Of a DNA stretch of 64,000 bases, positions 20,806 through 31,981 are shown one piece after another. Both the position numbers and the translations under genes were made by a program. How positions within the stretch are numbered: the first letter of the stretch is position 1; every line of letters starts with the position of its first letter. The DNA comes from Oryza sativa Japonica Group (taxonomy: Eukaryota > Streptophyta > Magnoliopsida > Poales > Poaceae). Below the pieces are notes generated by a model. That model had not been told where the DNA came from. It ran no database searches and saw only the letters and a list, made by a program, of their open reading frames with translations. The stretch lies in contig NC_089041.1 in NCBI RefSeq assembly GCF_034140825.1, positions 3,234,001-3,298,000 of the forward strand. Reading direction: 5' to 3'.

Positions 20806-21039
20806 GGGCAACTTTGTCTATGAAGTAGGGTTCCTCCTATCGTTTTCGACGCGGTTACCGAACCCCGCGGTAACCACGAGACATAGTGTGATTACCTTAT
20901 AACCGCCACACGGTTTTGTAAACCTTGCTATAAAAAAGGAAGCTTGCCGTGATCTTTCTACCTTCTTGATAGCAACAAATTTATGACACAACTACAATCA
21001 TTTTCAATAAGGGAAGCAGTGTCCACTGAAGGACGTGAG

Positions 21040-21680
21040 AGATGCTTTCCATGTATGCAAGCATATATTTGATTCTAAGGCATATCACTACAGTGATCTA
21101 TCGACTGGCCAGGAATATTGGAGAGCATGACCGTCCCACAGTATCATGTTGATACCCACCCTGACAGTATCTCTGATCTATCTACCTTCGTGATACCCAG
21201 CAATATCTCTGGTAATGGTGCTCTGACTAACCAAAAGGATAATCTGATTTTTGGAAATCGACAATGGATGGTGTCTTCACCGTCAAATCCTTTTATAAAG
21301 CTCTGAAATTGCAATGAGTCCCTTACACTTCTTAAAGACTTTTGAAGTTGAAAATTCCTCTAAAAATCGAAGTTTTTACCAGGTTCCTCTTAAGGAGTAG
21401 TATCTTGAGAAAGGATAATTTGCTTAAGAGAAGTTGTAAAGGAAAAGAAGTTTCAATTATGTGTTGAAGATGAAACCATTGACCATACTTTTTTGAAATG
21501 TGTCGTATGGCAAAACTCTCATATGAAGTGCAATTTTTTTTTGGTGGATGGTTAATGCAATTTGATATGAAGACGGGAAACCTGATTTGCAGTTGGAGTA
21601 TCAGCTGTGATTTGGCCTATTTGGGGAGCAAGAAATGCGGCTGGAGGAAAACGAATGAAGACTTCAACAGGGGCGGGGCG
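21040..21680 (+). mobile_element. Decayed LINE fragment (zinc-binding region after the reverse transcriptase)
   Basis: Short pieces of frame recall the zf-RVT region of plant L1 elements: DGVFTVKSFYKALKLQ, LKLKIPLKIEVFTRFLLR, then EDETIDHTFLKC with the spaced Cys/His pattern. The frame is broken several times, so no function remains. It is unrelated in detail to the intact LINE at 56.6-62.9 kb. Limits are approximate. Confidence 0.55.
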
Positions 21681-21689
21681 CGGCTACTA

Positions 21690-21872
21690 AGGTCCCGTTC
21701 ATTTAAGTGGTAGGGGAGGGCAACTCAGTAGTTTTTCCGTTACTGACACGTTTTTCAATATGCTAAACGATGTGTTTTATATAAAAGTTTTCTATATAAA
21801 AAAGCGTAAAGAAATCAAATAAATCATTTTCAAGTTTACAACAATTAATATTCGATTAACCAAGCGCTAATT
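21690..21872. mobile_element. MITE fragment
   Basis: GGTCCCGTTCATTT begins a stretch with TTTTTCAATATGCTAAACGA and AAATCATTTTCAAGTTTACA, typical of the rice MITE family that also occurs at 15416. The right terminus is missing or merges with the fossil that follows. Confidence 0.5.
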
Positions 21873-21879
21873 GATGCGG

Positions 21880-22930
21880 ACATCACTGTCTCGGATACAC
21901 GTAACAATCCTCCAACGGTCATTCAAGGACCGATAACAAGAGCTCGTGCGCGACAATTAAATTTAGAGGTGAGTTCATTCCTATGTTCTTCTTTGTATGA
22001 ATTCAAGAATAGATTGCTACCTAATAATTATATTGTGATTAGGAACAATGGAGGGGACAAGGAGACACTTGGAGAAGGACTTAGAGCCATGGAGGATCAT
22101 CGGGGACGTCCAAGTCAAGGTGGAGGCCTAAACCAAGTCGACGTCGGGTGTAATTCGGAGTCCAGGACCAGTCTGCACTAAAATGGACGCCCAGGTCGCA
22201 TACGTGCTCGGATTGGGGCGTTCTTTATATGGATGAAAAGCTAAGAAGATAACCTTTCCAATGGTTTTGGTCCCACGTCCAAATTCTTTCCGAGTCAACG
22301 GGAATTGACCGAACAAGTTGACATCCAGAATCTGTTCCGGTGCTGCGTCACCGTATTTGGGCTTTTGGCCCGTGTATCGTGTTGGAACCCATTAGGGTTA
22401 CGTCAAGAGGGGTTTGCACGACCCTAAACTCTATATATCAGTACCCGCCGCCGTCTTTAGGTTTTTGGGTTTTGCTTAGATTAATCTATCAAGAACAGTT
22501 TCGCCGCTAGATCGGTTTGTAAGACCCCAACTCGTGAGCTTAATCATTCATCTGCAATTTTGGTTGTTTTTCTATCTCGTTCTTGTTTGTGTTCTTCGAT
22601 TGGCAAACAGGAATTAGCCTTCTCGGCGAGGTCATCCGCGTTTCGACACGGGTGATAACCAGAGGAGACGTGGTGCTGCGATTGCGGGGCTCAAGAGCGT
22701 GCGCGTTCAAGAAGCCGGATCGATTTGTGTCGCGACTCCGTCCAAATCATTGTTTATCAGAACCTTTCAGAAGATCAGGAACCCTAGTGCACATCACTAA
22801 TGGATTGTCTCGTTTTAATACACACAGCAAATGTGAGATGTATAGTGCAGGGCATGGTGGAGGTTTCACGCTGGACCGATGGGAAGAAAAAAGACCTCTG
22901 AACCATCCGATGGTGGAGGTTTCATGTTTT
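21880..22930 (+). mobile_element. Ty3/gypsy-like LTR retrotransposon fossil
   Basis: The left part encodes a short GPITRARARQLNLE-like segment, a signature I associate with plant gypsy polyprotein ends. It is followed by an LTR-like region (about 22190-22610) with leader-type sequence. The copy is badly broken and incomplete: no protease, reverse transcriptase or integrase is recognisable and a paired LTR is not seen. It appears old. Family and limits are tentative. Confidence 0.4.
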
Positions 22931-23090
22931 GACTAGAATTATAGCTAGCATTTTTATATATACCCAATACCTTCTAAGATTCTTATCATCAAATTTGCAA
23001 ACATAAGTTGGAGTATACCACTTCCCGCAGCAACACGTAAGGAATCATCTAGTATACATATACATATGTATTGGGATGCAATTCTTTTAA

Positions 23091-23587
23091 GAGTAAATTG
23101 CATTAGTGATACACAAACTTGTTAGGTGGGATTAATTCAGTACATAAACTTATAAAATACTAGTTTGGTGCACGAACTTGTCTAATTCGTGCAAACCAGG
23201 ACCACAATGGCTTGACAAGGTTAATTTTACCACGCTAATGTTGATTAGAATGTGACGTGCATATGTATAGTGAGTATACATAAGATGTGCTATATTTATA
23301 AATGAGGAATTTCATATATTTCTTACCCTTTTCATATATGTCTATGCTATCACTATATCTCATTTTATCTTTTCATTGAAGAGGTGTATGTCTAAATATA
23401 AATCTTCTCAGATATGTGTTTATCCTAACTAGTACCTAAATCAACAGGATTAGCCATATAGTGTTCTTTTAGCCTTGGTCCAAACGCACCGGACAAGTTC
23501 ATGTAACATAACGAGCATTTTACAAGTTAGTGCACTAGATTGCACCTACTTAACAAGAAGTTCGTGTACTGCTAATACAATTTACTC
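23091..23587. mobile_element. Mutator-type MITE
   Basis: The left end GAGTAAATTGCATTAGTGAT and the reversed right end GAGTAAATTGTATTAGCAGT continue as inverted repeats (ACACAAACTTGTTAGGTG against ACACGAACTTCTTGTTAAGTAG). A perfect 9-bp target duplication TTCTTTTAA lies at 23082-23090 and 23588-23596. The length is 497 bp, without transposase. It shares the GAGTAAATT terminus with the element at 6952. Confidence 0.85.
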
Positions 23588-23728
23588 TTCTTTTAATTAT
23601 TATGTAGGTACTTATTCGATCATGAGATGTTGGGTGCGAGAATAATTAGCCGTTTAATATGTATCGTTTACGCAAGTTCTCCTAATATAGCTTACACAAT
23701 CCTCCATATTTTTTGCGCCTTACACGTA

Positions 23729-24078
23729 GGGCCCCTTTGAATCACAGGAATGAAAAAAATAGAGAAATAGGAAAAACATATGATTCTAACAGGAATAAGT
23801 GTGAAACAGAGGATTACAAAACAAAAAAAACATAGGAATAACCGTTTGATTGAGCCACAGGAAAAACATAGGAATTTGAGGAGAGATAAAGATTCAAAGG
23901 ATTCTTAACATGAGGTAGAACCTCATGTTAAATTTCCTCCAAAACTTACATGGGAAAAGGTATTTCATAGGAATTTTATAGGATTCATTCCTTTGATTCA
24001 AAGAGCTATATAGGGAAAAATCCTATAGGAATGAAATCCTTTAAAATTCCTATGAATTTCCTTTGAATCAAAGGGGGC
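23729..24078. mobile_element. MITE with GGCCCCTTTGAATC-type termini
   Basis: The left end GGGCCCCTTTGAATCACAGG and the reversed right end GGCCCCCTTTGATTCAAAGG are inverted repeats. The inner sequence is full of (A/T)GGAAT(A/T) words that pair across the element. The flanks share CGTA, but I could not fix the superfamily. It lies about 650 bp upstream of the ML-protein gene. Confidence 0.65.
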
Positions 24079-24671
24079 CGTAAGGTTCGTTTCAAATTTT
24101 TCACACCCAAATTATAGTCATACAAGAAAGTTAGTGTTTCTCAATGTCAAATTTCATGTGATATAACAATCATATATATAACTAGCCTATATGAATTTAA
24201 GTTATTTAAGTTCTAGATTTAACATAGTTATTCGCATTTACGACTAATTATTTTTTCAGTAAGAGATGACATATCTCTTGATAACAGACACGTATATATC
24301 AGCCTAATTTTACGGAGATGTATATAGTGTAGGATGTACGTGTGTGCGCGTAGGTGTAAGTGTGCGTGTGTCGTGAGCACCGGCATTTCAGCCGTATTTC
24401 TAAAAGGAAAAAAGTTTAAAATTTTGCAGCTTTTATATCCCGATTTGGACGTGGATTAATTTCCAGCTCAAAAGTCAAAAACCAAAGAGTCCACAGCCAC
24501 CGGTCTCATCGCTAACCACCAACACCTAATCGTCATTATCCGAGACTGTTAGATCCCCGGGCCCACACGTCAGTCTCACCCCGCGAAATAATCTAATCCT
24601 TTAAACAGAAAGTCAAAAGCGAACGCGAAGAAACCGAACAGATCCCTTTCTTCCTCACGACTCCTGGATTT

Positions 24672-24678
24672 TTATAAA
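24672..24678 (+). promoter_or_regulatory. TATA box of the ML-protein gene
   Basis: TATAAAT lies about 60 bp before the ATG at 24736, followed by pyrimidine-rich sequence (TTTCTTCTCTCAC) suited to a plant transcription start. The spacing implies a 5' UTR of roughly 30 bp. Confidence 0.55.
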
Positions 24679-24735
24679 TTACACCCCCGAAAGATTTCTT
24701 CTCTCACAATCCAGTCCTCGAACTCGAACCCAGCC

Positions 24736-27426
24736 ATGGCGACCAAGCAGAGCCTCCTCCTCCTCCTCGCCCTCCTCGCCGCCGCCGCGGCCGTCGCCTC
24801 CGCCGTCACCGACGTCGAGTACTGCAGTGAGTGTCCCTCCCGCTCGCCCCCCCAAAACCCCCTTTCTTCCGCGGTTCTGAGGGGGCGAAGGTTACGCGAA
24901 GATTGGATGATTTGGGGTTCTTGATGATGTTGCTGTTGCTTTTGCGTGCAGATAAGGGCAAGAAGTACCCGGTGAAGGTGAGCGGCGTGGAGATCGTGCC
25001 CGATCCGGTCGCCCGCGGCGAGCCCGCAACCTTCAAGATCTCCGCTTCCACTGGTATAATAAACCAACCTCTCCCGTTTCCCCCTTTTGCAAATATTACT
25101 CTTCGTGATGCAGTTGGGGTACTTGTTCCGCCATGAATTTTAGTGTACTAGCACCGGCTCTGAAGTCAATTGGCAGTATAATTGCGAGAATTAAGCTCTG
25201 TACTAGTGGAATTTTAAGGTGGTGGTAGAATTTCGCTTGCTGTTTGGCCTGGAGAAGGAAAAAAAGATGAATAATAATTTTGCTTGCTGCTGAATGCTGA
25301 CCAGAATTTTCTTGTGATTGTACGGTGAGGTTAGGATTGGCATACGCAGATACACTATTATCTGTGGCGATTGATGGCTTGTGTTTTGCAGTTTTGTTTG
25401 GGGATGAGTCTACACTGTGTAGCTATATGCCTATGGTGTATTAACAGCAAGTGACAGTGCGTGCCATGGAGAGTCTCCTTTTAGAGGTGTTAGGGTGTGT
25501 ACAATTAGAGTTTAATTTAGTGGTTGAGAGAAATTGCAGTTATGTTTAGTAAATTCTTTAGACATCGGTGGCGCTGTTCGCAAGTGCGCTCCTTATTATG
25601 CTCGCCCTGTAGTATTTATGTTTGGCGGTAATGGCCATGTAGAACGCTGCAGAGCCCTAGTTGATTTGTGATTTGCTGATCACAACCTAGAGATTTAGGC
25701 GTAACATGGCATTGATTTCTTGTAAGCCTTTATCAGAAATATCACTTTCCCTATGTAACGGCTTAGGAATTTAGGGCCAGTCAAGTACTCAGCCATAATG
25801 AAAACATTTTTTGAAGATTGTCATACCACCTTTTATGTTATGAATGGCCTTCTCTAGGTTAGGTAGCATATATTTTAGAGGCAGGACTGCTGGCTCATTT
25901 CCCCTGCTTGCCTATGAGAAGCGGTCTGGGTCGCTGGCGTTGCCAGAAAAACAGGAGTATGGTTCTGAAGATGATGCAATCATGTGTATAGTGTGCATCC
26001 TGTTAGTAGGACAAATCATGCCTTTGACATTTTCTGCTTATCAGTTCATGTAGGCGAGTAAATAAGGGAACTTTAGTTCCTGTCTTTTTTTTTTGAATTA
26101 ATGTTTTGGTTCTTAACTTTCTGTATAATGCGCATTTAACATATCTGCACAATAAATCTATAATTGTGTACATTTAAGGAAGTTGACTAATAAGAATCTT
26201 TATCGGCTTAATTACACCTGAGAAGCAGCATCCATTTGCCTATTATTATGTAAAAGGAAGCTAAAACTGAATAGCAAGCAGTGCTTTTTCTAATATTCAA
26301 AATCTGTGGGCTTGATCAGTAAATCCACCAGATTGAGTCATCTCCATGTTGCCTGCAGCCTACCCTATTTTTTACAGGGCATAGCAAATTATGTATGGAC
26401 ATGATTAAATTCAGTGTATGCACGTTGTGGTGACAATGATCATTTAGTAATTTGTCCTTTGGGACACCAAAGCAGAGTCCATCTTATTGCATCATTAGTT
26501 TCCGCATCAGTATACTGTCATGGTAGGAATAGGCACCTCTGTAAGTGAACCATCCAAAACTTTTTGTTAGAAAAAAGGGTGAAGCATCCAAAGCATTGGA
26601 AATGGCACTGTGCCTCAGACTCAGTCATGCCCACTGTACCCAATTTTTTTTTTAGTTTTTCCTTTTTCTTGAAACGTAGTGCTTAAAACCTTGCAAGTTA
26701 TAGCCTTATAGGTAGGTGATAGATGTATGTGAGGCCATTTTGCATGTGGTGTAGCATCACAGTTGGCAAAACCCGTGACCTTTTTCTTTCAACCAAATCT
26801 AAAAAAACAACCTTAGTGATTTGTTTTACCATATGAGTGAGTCGAATGTAGCTATGAGTACATTTCATTATAAACCCTGATGGTTTCTAGATCCAATCCT
26901 TAGTATATATATTATGCTTGTCAGGACTCAGGAATCTAGTTTAGGATCACAAGAATTGTTTATTTCTTTCTGCCATACTGACAATTAATTTATAATGAAT
27001 CTCGATGACCTGCTGCAGATAAAACTATCGGTAAAGGGAAGCTGGTTATTGATGTGAAATACTTCTTCTTCTATGTCCACTCGGAAACTCGTGAGCTCTG
27101 TGATGTGACTTCCTGCCCGGCAAGTGGTGACTTCTTGGTAGCTCATCAGCAAACCCTGCCATCATACACTCCACCAGTAAGTCCGAAATTTCGCTTCTAA
27201 GTCTGAAATGTATGCTCTTACACGATAAATTCAGCTCAAATACCACTGCTAATACCAAATTGTGTTTTGTGATCATCTTACTTCGGTTCATGCTTGATGA
27301 CACTTGCTTCTTCTTCAGGGCTCTTACACCATCACCATGAAGATGCTGGGTGATAACGATGAGGAGCTGAGCTGCATCTCGTTCGGGTTCAGCATCGGTT
27401 TCGCTGCATCAGAAGCCACCATCTGA
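24736..27426 (+). CDS. ML-domain (MD-2/NPC2-like) lipid-binding secretory protein
   Basis: Exons 24736-24826, 24952-25053, 27019-27176 and 27319-27426 join in frame with GT-AG introns to give 152 residues. Residues 1-23 are a strong signal peptide (a Leu/Ala run ending near ASAV). The mature part is a single ML domain: VEYCNKGKKYPVKVSGVEIV, PVARGEPATFKISAST, KLVIDVKYFFFYVH, ETRELCDVTSCPASGDFLVAH, GSYTITMKML and ELSCISFGFSIGF. Conserved cysteines could form the NPC2-type disulfides. Proteins of this family (also labelled phosphatidylglycerol/phosphatidylinositol transfer protein) bind lipids or sterols in a beta-sandwich pocket in the vacuolar or secretory lumen; the ligand here is unknown. 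Intron 2 is about 2 kb and holds no gene. The family assignment is firm. Confidence 0.9.
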
Positions 27427-28330
27427 ATGCATCCAGAGGCAGAATTCAGAAATATCACACCATGGATGTAATTACAAAAGCACCTATGTATCTTAGATCA
27501 TAGAACTCAAATACAATGCGCATCTGCCAACACATTGTGTTCAACTAAGACGTTTTATCCAGAGTTGAACATACAATAAAAACATCACTCACTAGTGTAC
27601 CTAACTCCGTTTAGCTGTTGAAATGTGTTGCATTGCATGTTGAATTGAGCCTGGATGCATCTTGATCTTGAGAAAAAATTCCTGAACTTTTGAGGTGTGA
27701 AGCTTGTGCAAGCAATCTGGGTGGTTGGTGCTGTACTTAACCACTAGCCACATGGGAAAACCATGTTATGTTGACAGCTTAGGGTACTAGTATTTGGAGT
27801 TTGCGTGTCAACATCAGTAAGGATGGGCTAATTATTCTCTCAAGTTCACTCTGCTTCGTTATTTGGGTTAATGTGATCGAGATTAGGTAGGGAAAGCATA
27901 GGATTTCTGCCGCTCGAAAACGAGAGACTGTATATAAAAAAAACGAAATTGGGATTGCTACTTTTACCTGCCATGCTAACATACATTCAGTTTAATTCGC
28001 ATTAACACCAGTTGTTACCACTTACGACCAGACGTTAATTTAATTTGCAGGACACAAGTTGTTAGCAAACGTTAATTTAATTTGGAGCGATGCAAAGTGT
28101 GGATCCAACGATTTGGTTAATAAAGAATCCATGATTAATTTTAACGGATTTAATCATGTGCACTTAGTGTCAACTTTTCGTGTAATACCTTTTAAGGCAC
28201 CGAAGCAAGATCATTTAACCAAGCAAACTCATTTAATCAAGCAAACCTTACGTTCAACTTTTTTTTAAAAAAAAATCCGTTCAAAAATCTAATCAAGCAA
28301 ACCCTGTTTAATAAACCCATTTAATTTGCA
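27427..28330. other. 3' UTR of the ML gene and intergenic DNA
   Basis: ACAATAAAAAC at about 27573 is a candidate poly(A) signal. Beyond that, AT-rich DNA carries dispersed CAAGCAAAC and AACGTTAATTTAATTTG repeats but no gene. Confidence 0.45.
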
Positions 28331-28806
28331 AACCCTGTTTGGAACGCAGTAATCCCACTTAATTTCGTCATGGCTGTATCAATTTTCGTAGTAATTCCAC
28401 ACAAAATGGATCAATTTCAGCATTGATACAAATTTTTTTACCGCGTTCCAAACAAAACCTAAAAATTATAGTATCATTAGGCGTTGATCACCTGAATTAA
28501 TGCTTAATTAATCTTCTTCCATCCCTCTGTGGCTCTGTGCTAGAGGAGGTTAATCAAGCTATTTAAGCAAGCAAACCCTGTTTGGAACGCAGTAAAATTC
28601 CATTTAATTTTGCCATAGCTGTATCAATTTCCGTAGTAATTCCACATAAAATAGGTCAATTTCCGTATGAAAATAAAAAATCTCCCTCCTTCCAAAGAAA
28701 GCCTAAAAATATACTACTACTCCAGTAAGTATGATTAGTCCCTTGATCACCTGGATTAACTCTTAATCTTCCTCATCCATCCCTATATGCTAGAGGAGGT
28801 TAAGCA
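28331..28806. repeat. Tandem duplication, two units of about 240 bp, upstream of the glutaredoxin-like gene
   Basis: AACCCTGTTTGGAACGCAGT begins at 28331 and again at 28573. Each unit continues with GCTGTATCAATTT, GTAGTAATTCCACA, a TTGATCACCTG(A/G)ATTAA word and GCTAGAGGAGGTTAA. The first about 130 bp of each unit looks like a small MITE (CTGTTTGGAACGC against GCGTTCCAAACA). The second unit ends about 240 bp before the ATG of the next gene. Confidence 0.8.
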
Positions 28807-29048
28807 ATAATTAAGCAACCATTAGCCATGAAAAAGACTTGACTAATGACTAGTACAAAATTCAATTCAACCTTGTTGTCAAAAAGGCGGTTAAAAAGGA
28901 AGCAACCCCAACCCCCCTCTCCCTCCCTCCATCCCTCTTCTTCTTCATTCCTTCCTCCTCCCTCCTCTTCAACCATCACCAAATCCACACGCTTCCCAAA
29001 AATCCAAACCCAAATTGCAACCCCCCAATCTCCATTGCCGTCGCCGCC

Positions 29049-29819
29049 ATGATCATCAAGACGCTCAAGGCGCGGATCCTGTGCGCGCTCAAGTCCTCGC
29101 TTCCGGCCGCCGCGTCCCCGCCGCCGTCGCCGACCAAGCCGGGGCGAGCCGCCGCGGCGGTGGTGGTGGTCGCGGGTGACGCGTTCTCCGACGACGCGTC
29201 CTTCTTTGACGCCCACGAGACCCCGACCAAGAACGGGGCGGAGCCGATCGATGATTGGGAGCTCGTCGACGAGGAGGGTCGGGTTGGGGTTGCCGCGGCG
29301 GCGGCGGAGGAGGAGGAGGAACAGCTCAGGGAGTTCCCGGCGAGGTGCCCGCCGGGAGGGGAGGGGGCGGTGGTGCTCTACACCACCACGCTCCGCGGCA
29401 TCCGCAAGACGTTCGAGGACTGCAACGGCGTGCGCGCGCTGCTGGAGAACCTCGACGTCGCGTTCCAGGAGCGGGACGTGTCCATGGACAGGGGCCTCCG
29501 GGACGAGCTCTGGTCCGTCACGGGGGAGAAGGCCGTGCCCCCGCGCCTGTTCGTCCGCGGCCGCGACGTCGGCGGCGCCGCCCAGGTGCTCGCCCTCCAC
29601 GAGGACGGCCGCCTCCTCGCCCTCCTCTCGCCGGGCAGCAACAAAAACAGGAGCGCCGCCGCCGCCGCCGCCAAGTGCGACGCCTGCGGGGGGCTCAGGT
29701 TCGTGGTGTGCGGCGAGTGCGACGGCAGCCGCAAGGTGTTCGACGGCGAGCGCGGTCGCGGCGTGCGGTGCCGCGGCTGCAACGAGAACGGCCTCGTCAT
29801 GTGCGCGCTTTGCTTGTAG
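29049..29819 (+). CDS. Glutaredoxin-like protein with C-terminal cysteine cluster
   Basis: An intronless 256-residue protein. Residues 1-100 are a low-complexity Ala/Glu-rich leader with FFDAHETP and DDWELVDEE. A glutaredoxin fold follows (about 105-195): VVLYTTTLRGIRKTFEDCNG, ALLENLDVAFQERDVSMD, VPPRLFVRGRDVGGAAQVL. The usual N-terminal CxxC/CxxS redox site is replaced by the TTLRGIRKT stretch. The C-terminus has four CxxC pairs (CDAC, CGEC, CRGC, CALC; about 209-255), likely zinc-binding. This matches a land-plant family (Arabidopsis At3g28850/At5g39865 type) whose biochemical role is not well defined; simple dithiol reductase activity is unlikely. The start is the first ATG after a CT-rich leader. 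GC content is very high, as in many intronless grass genes. Confidence 0.88.
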   Translation: MIIKTLKARILCALKSSLPAAASPPPSPTKPGRAAAAVVVVAGDAFSDDASFFDAHETPTKNGAEPIDDWELVDEEGRVGVAAAAAEEEEEQLREFPARCPPGGEGAVVLYTTTLRGIRKTFEDCNGVRALLENLDVAFQERDVSMDRGLRDELWSVTGEKAVPPRLFVRGRDVGGAAQVLALHEDGRLLALLSPGSNKNRSAAAAAAKCDACGGLRFVVCGECDGSRKVFDGERGRGVRCRGCNENGLVMCALCL

Positions 29820-31351
29820 TAGCAAAGTAAAAATTAATTAGCGGTTAATTGTCAATTACCACCTCCCTTTTCACTCACTCTAATCTGCTTATATCTTTTT
29901 AGTAGTAATTAATTACCCCTCTTGATGGTTTTGAGTGTGTGTCTGGACTTAGTGGTTGGCCTGTCATGTACATAAACTACCACTACTGCTACTAGTACTT
30001 GCTTCAGTTAAACTACATATGTGAATGTGATGTATATATGCTTAGTTTAGATGTCAATTTCACAACCTTAATTTGCATCATTGCATGCATCAATCAATCA
30101 GTTTCCTTTCTGATGAAACTTGGTGGTTTCATGAAAAAAGACTTTGACAAATGGCAATCAGCTCCAAATTAAACTGCTGGATTTCATCATCTTTTGGTGT
30201 GGATTTCAGAATGTTTCCTGACATAATTCAGCAGCTTAGCGCATTTCTGATTTCTGACAGAAGCAACTTAGGATTCTCTTGCTGTGGTGGTCCTGTATAT
30301 ATAGAGAGATTATTATTACAGATTAGAAGAGCAAGCAATTGCAGCTTTACACTTTTGCTGTTTGTGCATAGCCTTTTGGATTAAAAGAAAGCTGGTGTGT
30401 TAATGTCTTAGCAGCTTTGCATCATTGCATGTCACCACTCAAGTTTCTGAAGATTTTGATGCACTGAATCAATCAATTCCCAAGTCCCAACTACTTTATG
30501 ATGTATCACATTCAGCAAACACAATGCATCACAGTAGCAAAAAACCATTTGCAGAGGTGTTACAAATGCTTGCAGCCAAATGGAGAGGCAATTAGGGGAC
30601 TGCATACATAAACCAATCTGATCAAAGATTTGCAATAGCAGCAAAAAGTAGAGCTTGAGTACTTACACTTGATATTATCAATTATCATGATGTGAGATGG
30701 TACATCAGCATCAACATTGTCAACATCACTTTTCATTTTTAGGGAGCACTAGAGATTGCACCTCAAATGAACAGAGCAAAGAGATAAGGAGGATACTTAT
30801 AGGGGGGATTAATTATTGATGATTGAACATCACTTGATTTGATAGTTGACACCAGCAGTGCACATGTGAGCATTGCAGGGGACCATGATGAAGCCATGGC
30901 TGAGGTTGATGAGCCCATATGTTCATCTTGGCTAAGTCCAATGGGCCTGAGCTAGCTTGGAGAAAAGTGGCTCCTTGCAACACAACACCAAGCAATGGTC
31001 CAAGGATTGTCTACCCATCTGTAAGCATCTCAATAGTTGTGGCCATGTAGTTGTGGGTCACATTTGCTCATTTGCATTCCTATCTGTTAGCATCTCATTA
31101 GTGATAGTTTAGAAGGAAGGAATATTGCATAAATGTTTTAGGAAATAGGACGCTCCCCACATTGTTTTGTATGAAATTCAAGTGTTTTTTTTATGAGTTC
31201 TGCTATACGTACGACTAGAGCCGTACAACCCACATCCGACCAACAATCAATACGTTCAACATCTCTTTATGTAGGCCTAGGTATGTAGCAGCCCTACACT
31301 AGTCGGATACAAGTCGTACACACTAGTCGTGTGTATAGACATTTTTTTTAT
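29820..31351. other. 3' flank of the glutaredoxin-like gene and intergenic DNA
   Basis: No gene is recognised. 31198-31344 has loosely complementary ends (CTATACGTACGACTA against CTAGTCGTGTGTATAG) that may mark a small decayed transposon. Confidence 0.45.
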
Positions 31352-31690
31352 AGATGATGCTATGTCAATATGTACTTATGAATTCACTCTTACCTCTACT
31401 TATCTGTTTACGAGGAATGCAATACATGAAAACTCTTAGCTTCGATATTATGCCCAAATTAATTAGTTATGTAAAATTAATTGGCCAAGGGTAAGGAACA
31501 TGTGTAAATTATTTTATTTCCTATAGAATTTGAATGTTTTACAGATGATGCTATGTTGATAGACTTACAAAATCGCTATTATCTCTATTTACCTATTGAC
31601 AAAAACTTAGCACATGTGAAAAATCATGTACTCTGTAAATATGCCCAAATTAATTGGTCATCTAAAATTAAGAGGCTATGACTGGATAGT
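31352..31690. repeat. Tandem duplication, period about 191 bp
   Basis: AGATGATGCTATGT starts at 31352 and again at 31543. GCCCAAATTAATTGGTCAT and its partner GCCCAAATTAATTAGTTAT repeat at the same offset, as do the ACCTCTACTTATCTG/ATCTCTATTTACCTA words. The second unit is cut off near a MITE. Confidence 0.7.
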
Positions 31691-31757
31691 AACTATAACA
31701 CATGAAAATTCGTTTATTTTCATGGCTGGACACGAAAGCTCAATACGTATTCATTTA

Positions 31758-31978
31758 GGGCCTCATTGTTTGGCATATTTATATGCTTATCATCCAAAAT
31801 TTGAATTTTCAACGTTAAATTTGGAGCTGATTTTGGGGTTTTTTCATCGAAGTTTATTTTTCAGCCTTTGCTTTTAGATCGCTAAGAACACATATATAAA
31901 AGTTTTATTCACAAATTGATTCTCGTTTGCAAATATGCCATTTGGCATATTCAGAAAATATGACAAACGATGAGGCTG
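31758..31978. mobile_element. Tourist-like MITE
   Basis: The left end GGGCCTCATTGTTTGGCATA and the reversed right end CAGCCTCATCGTTTGTCATA are inverted repeats with TTA on both sides (31755-31757 and 31979-31981). The element is about 221 bp and non-coding. Confidence 0.7.
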
Positions 31979-31981
31979 TTA

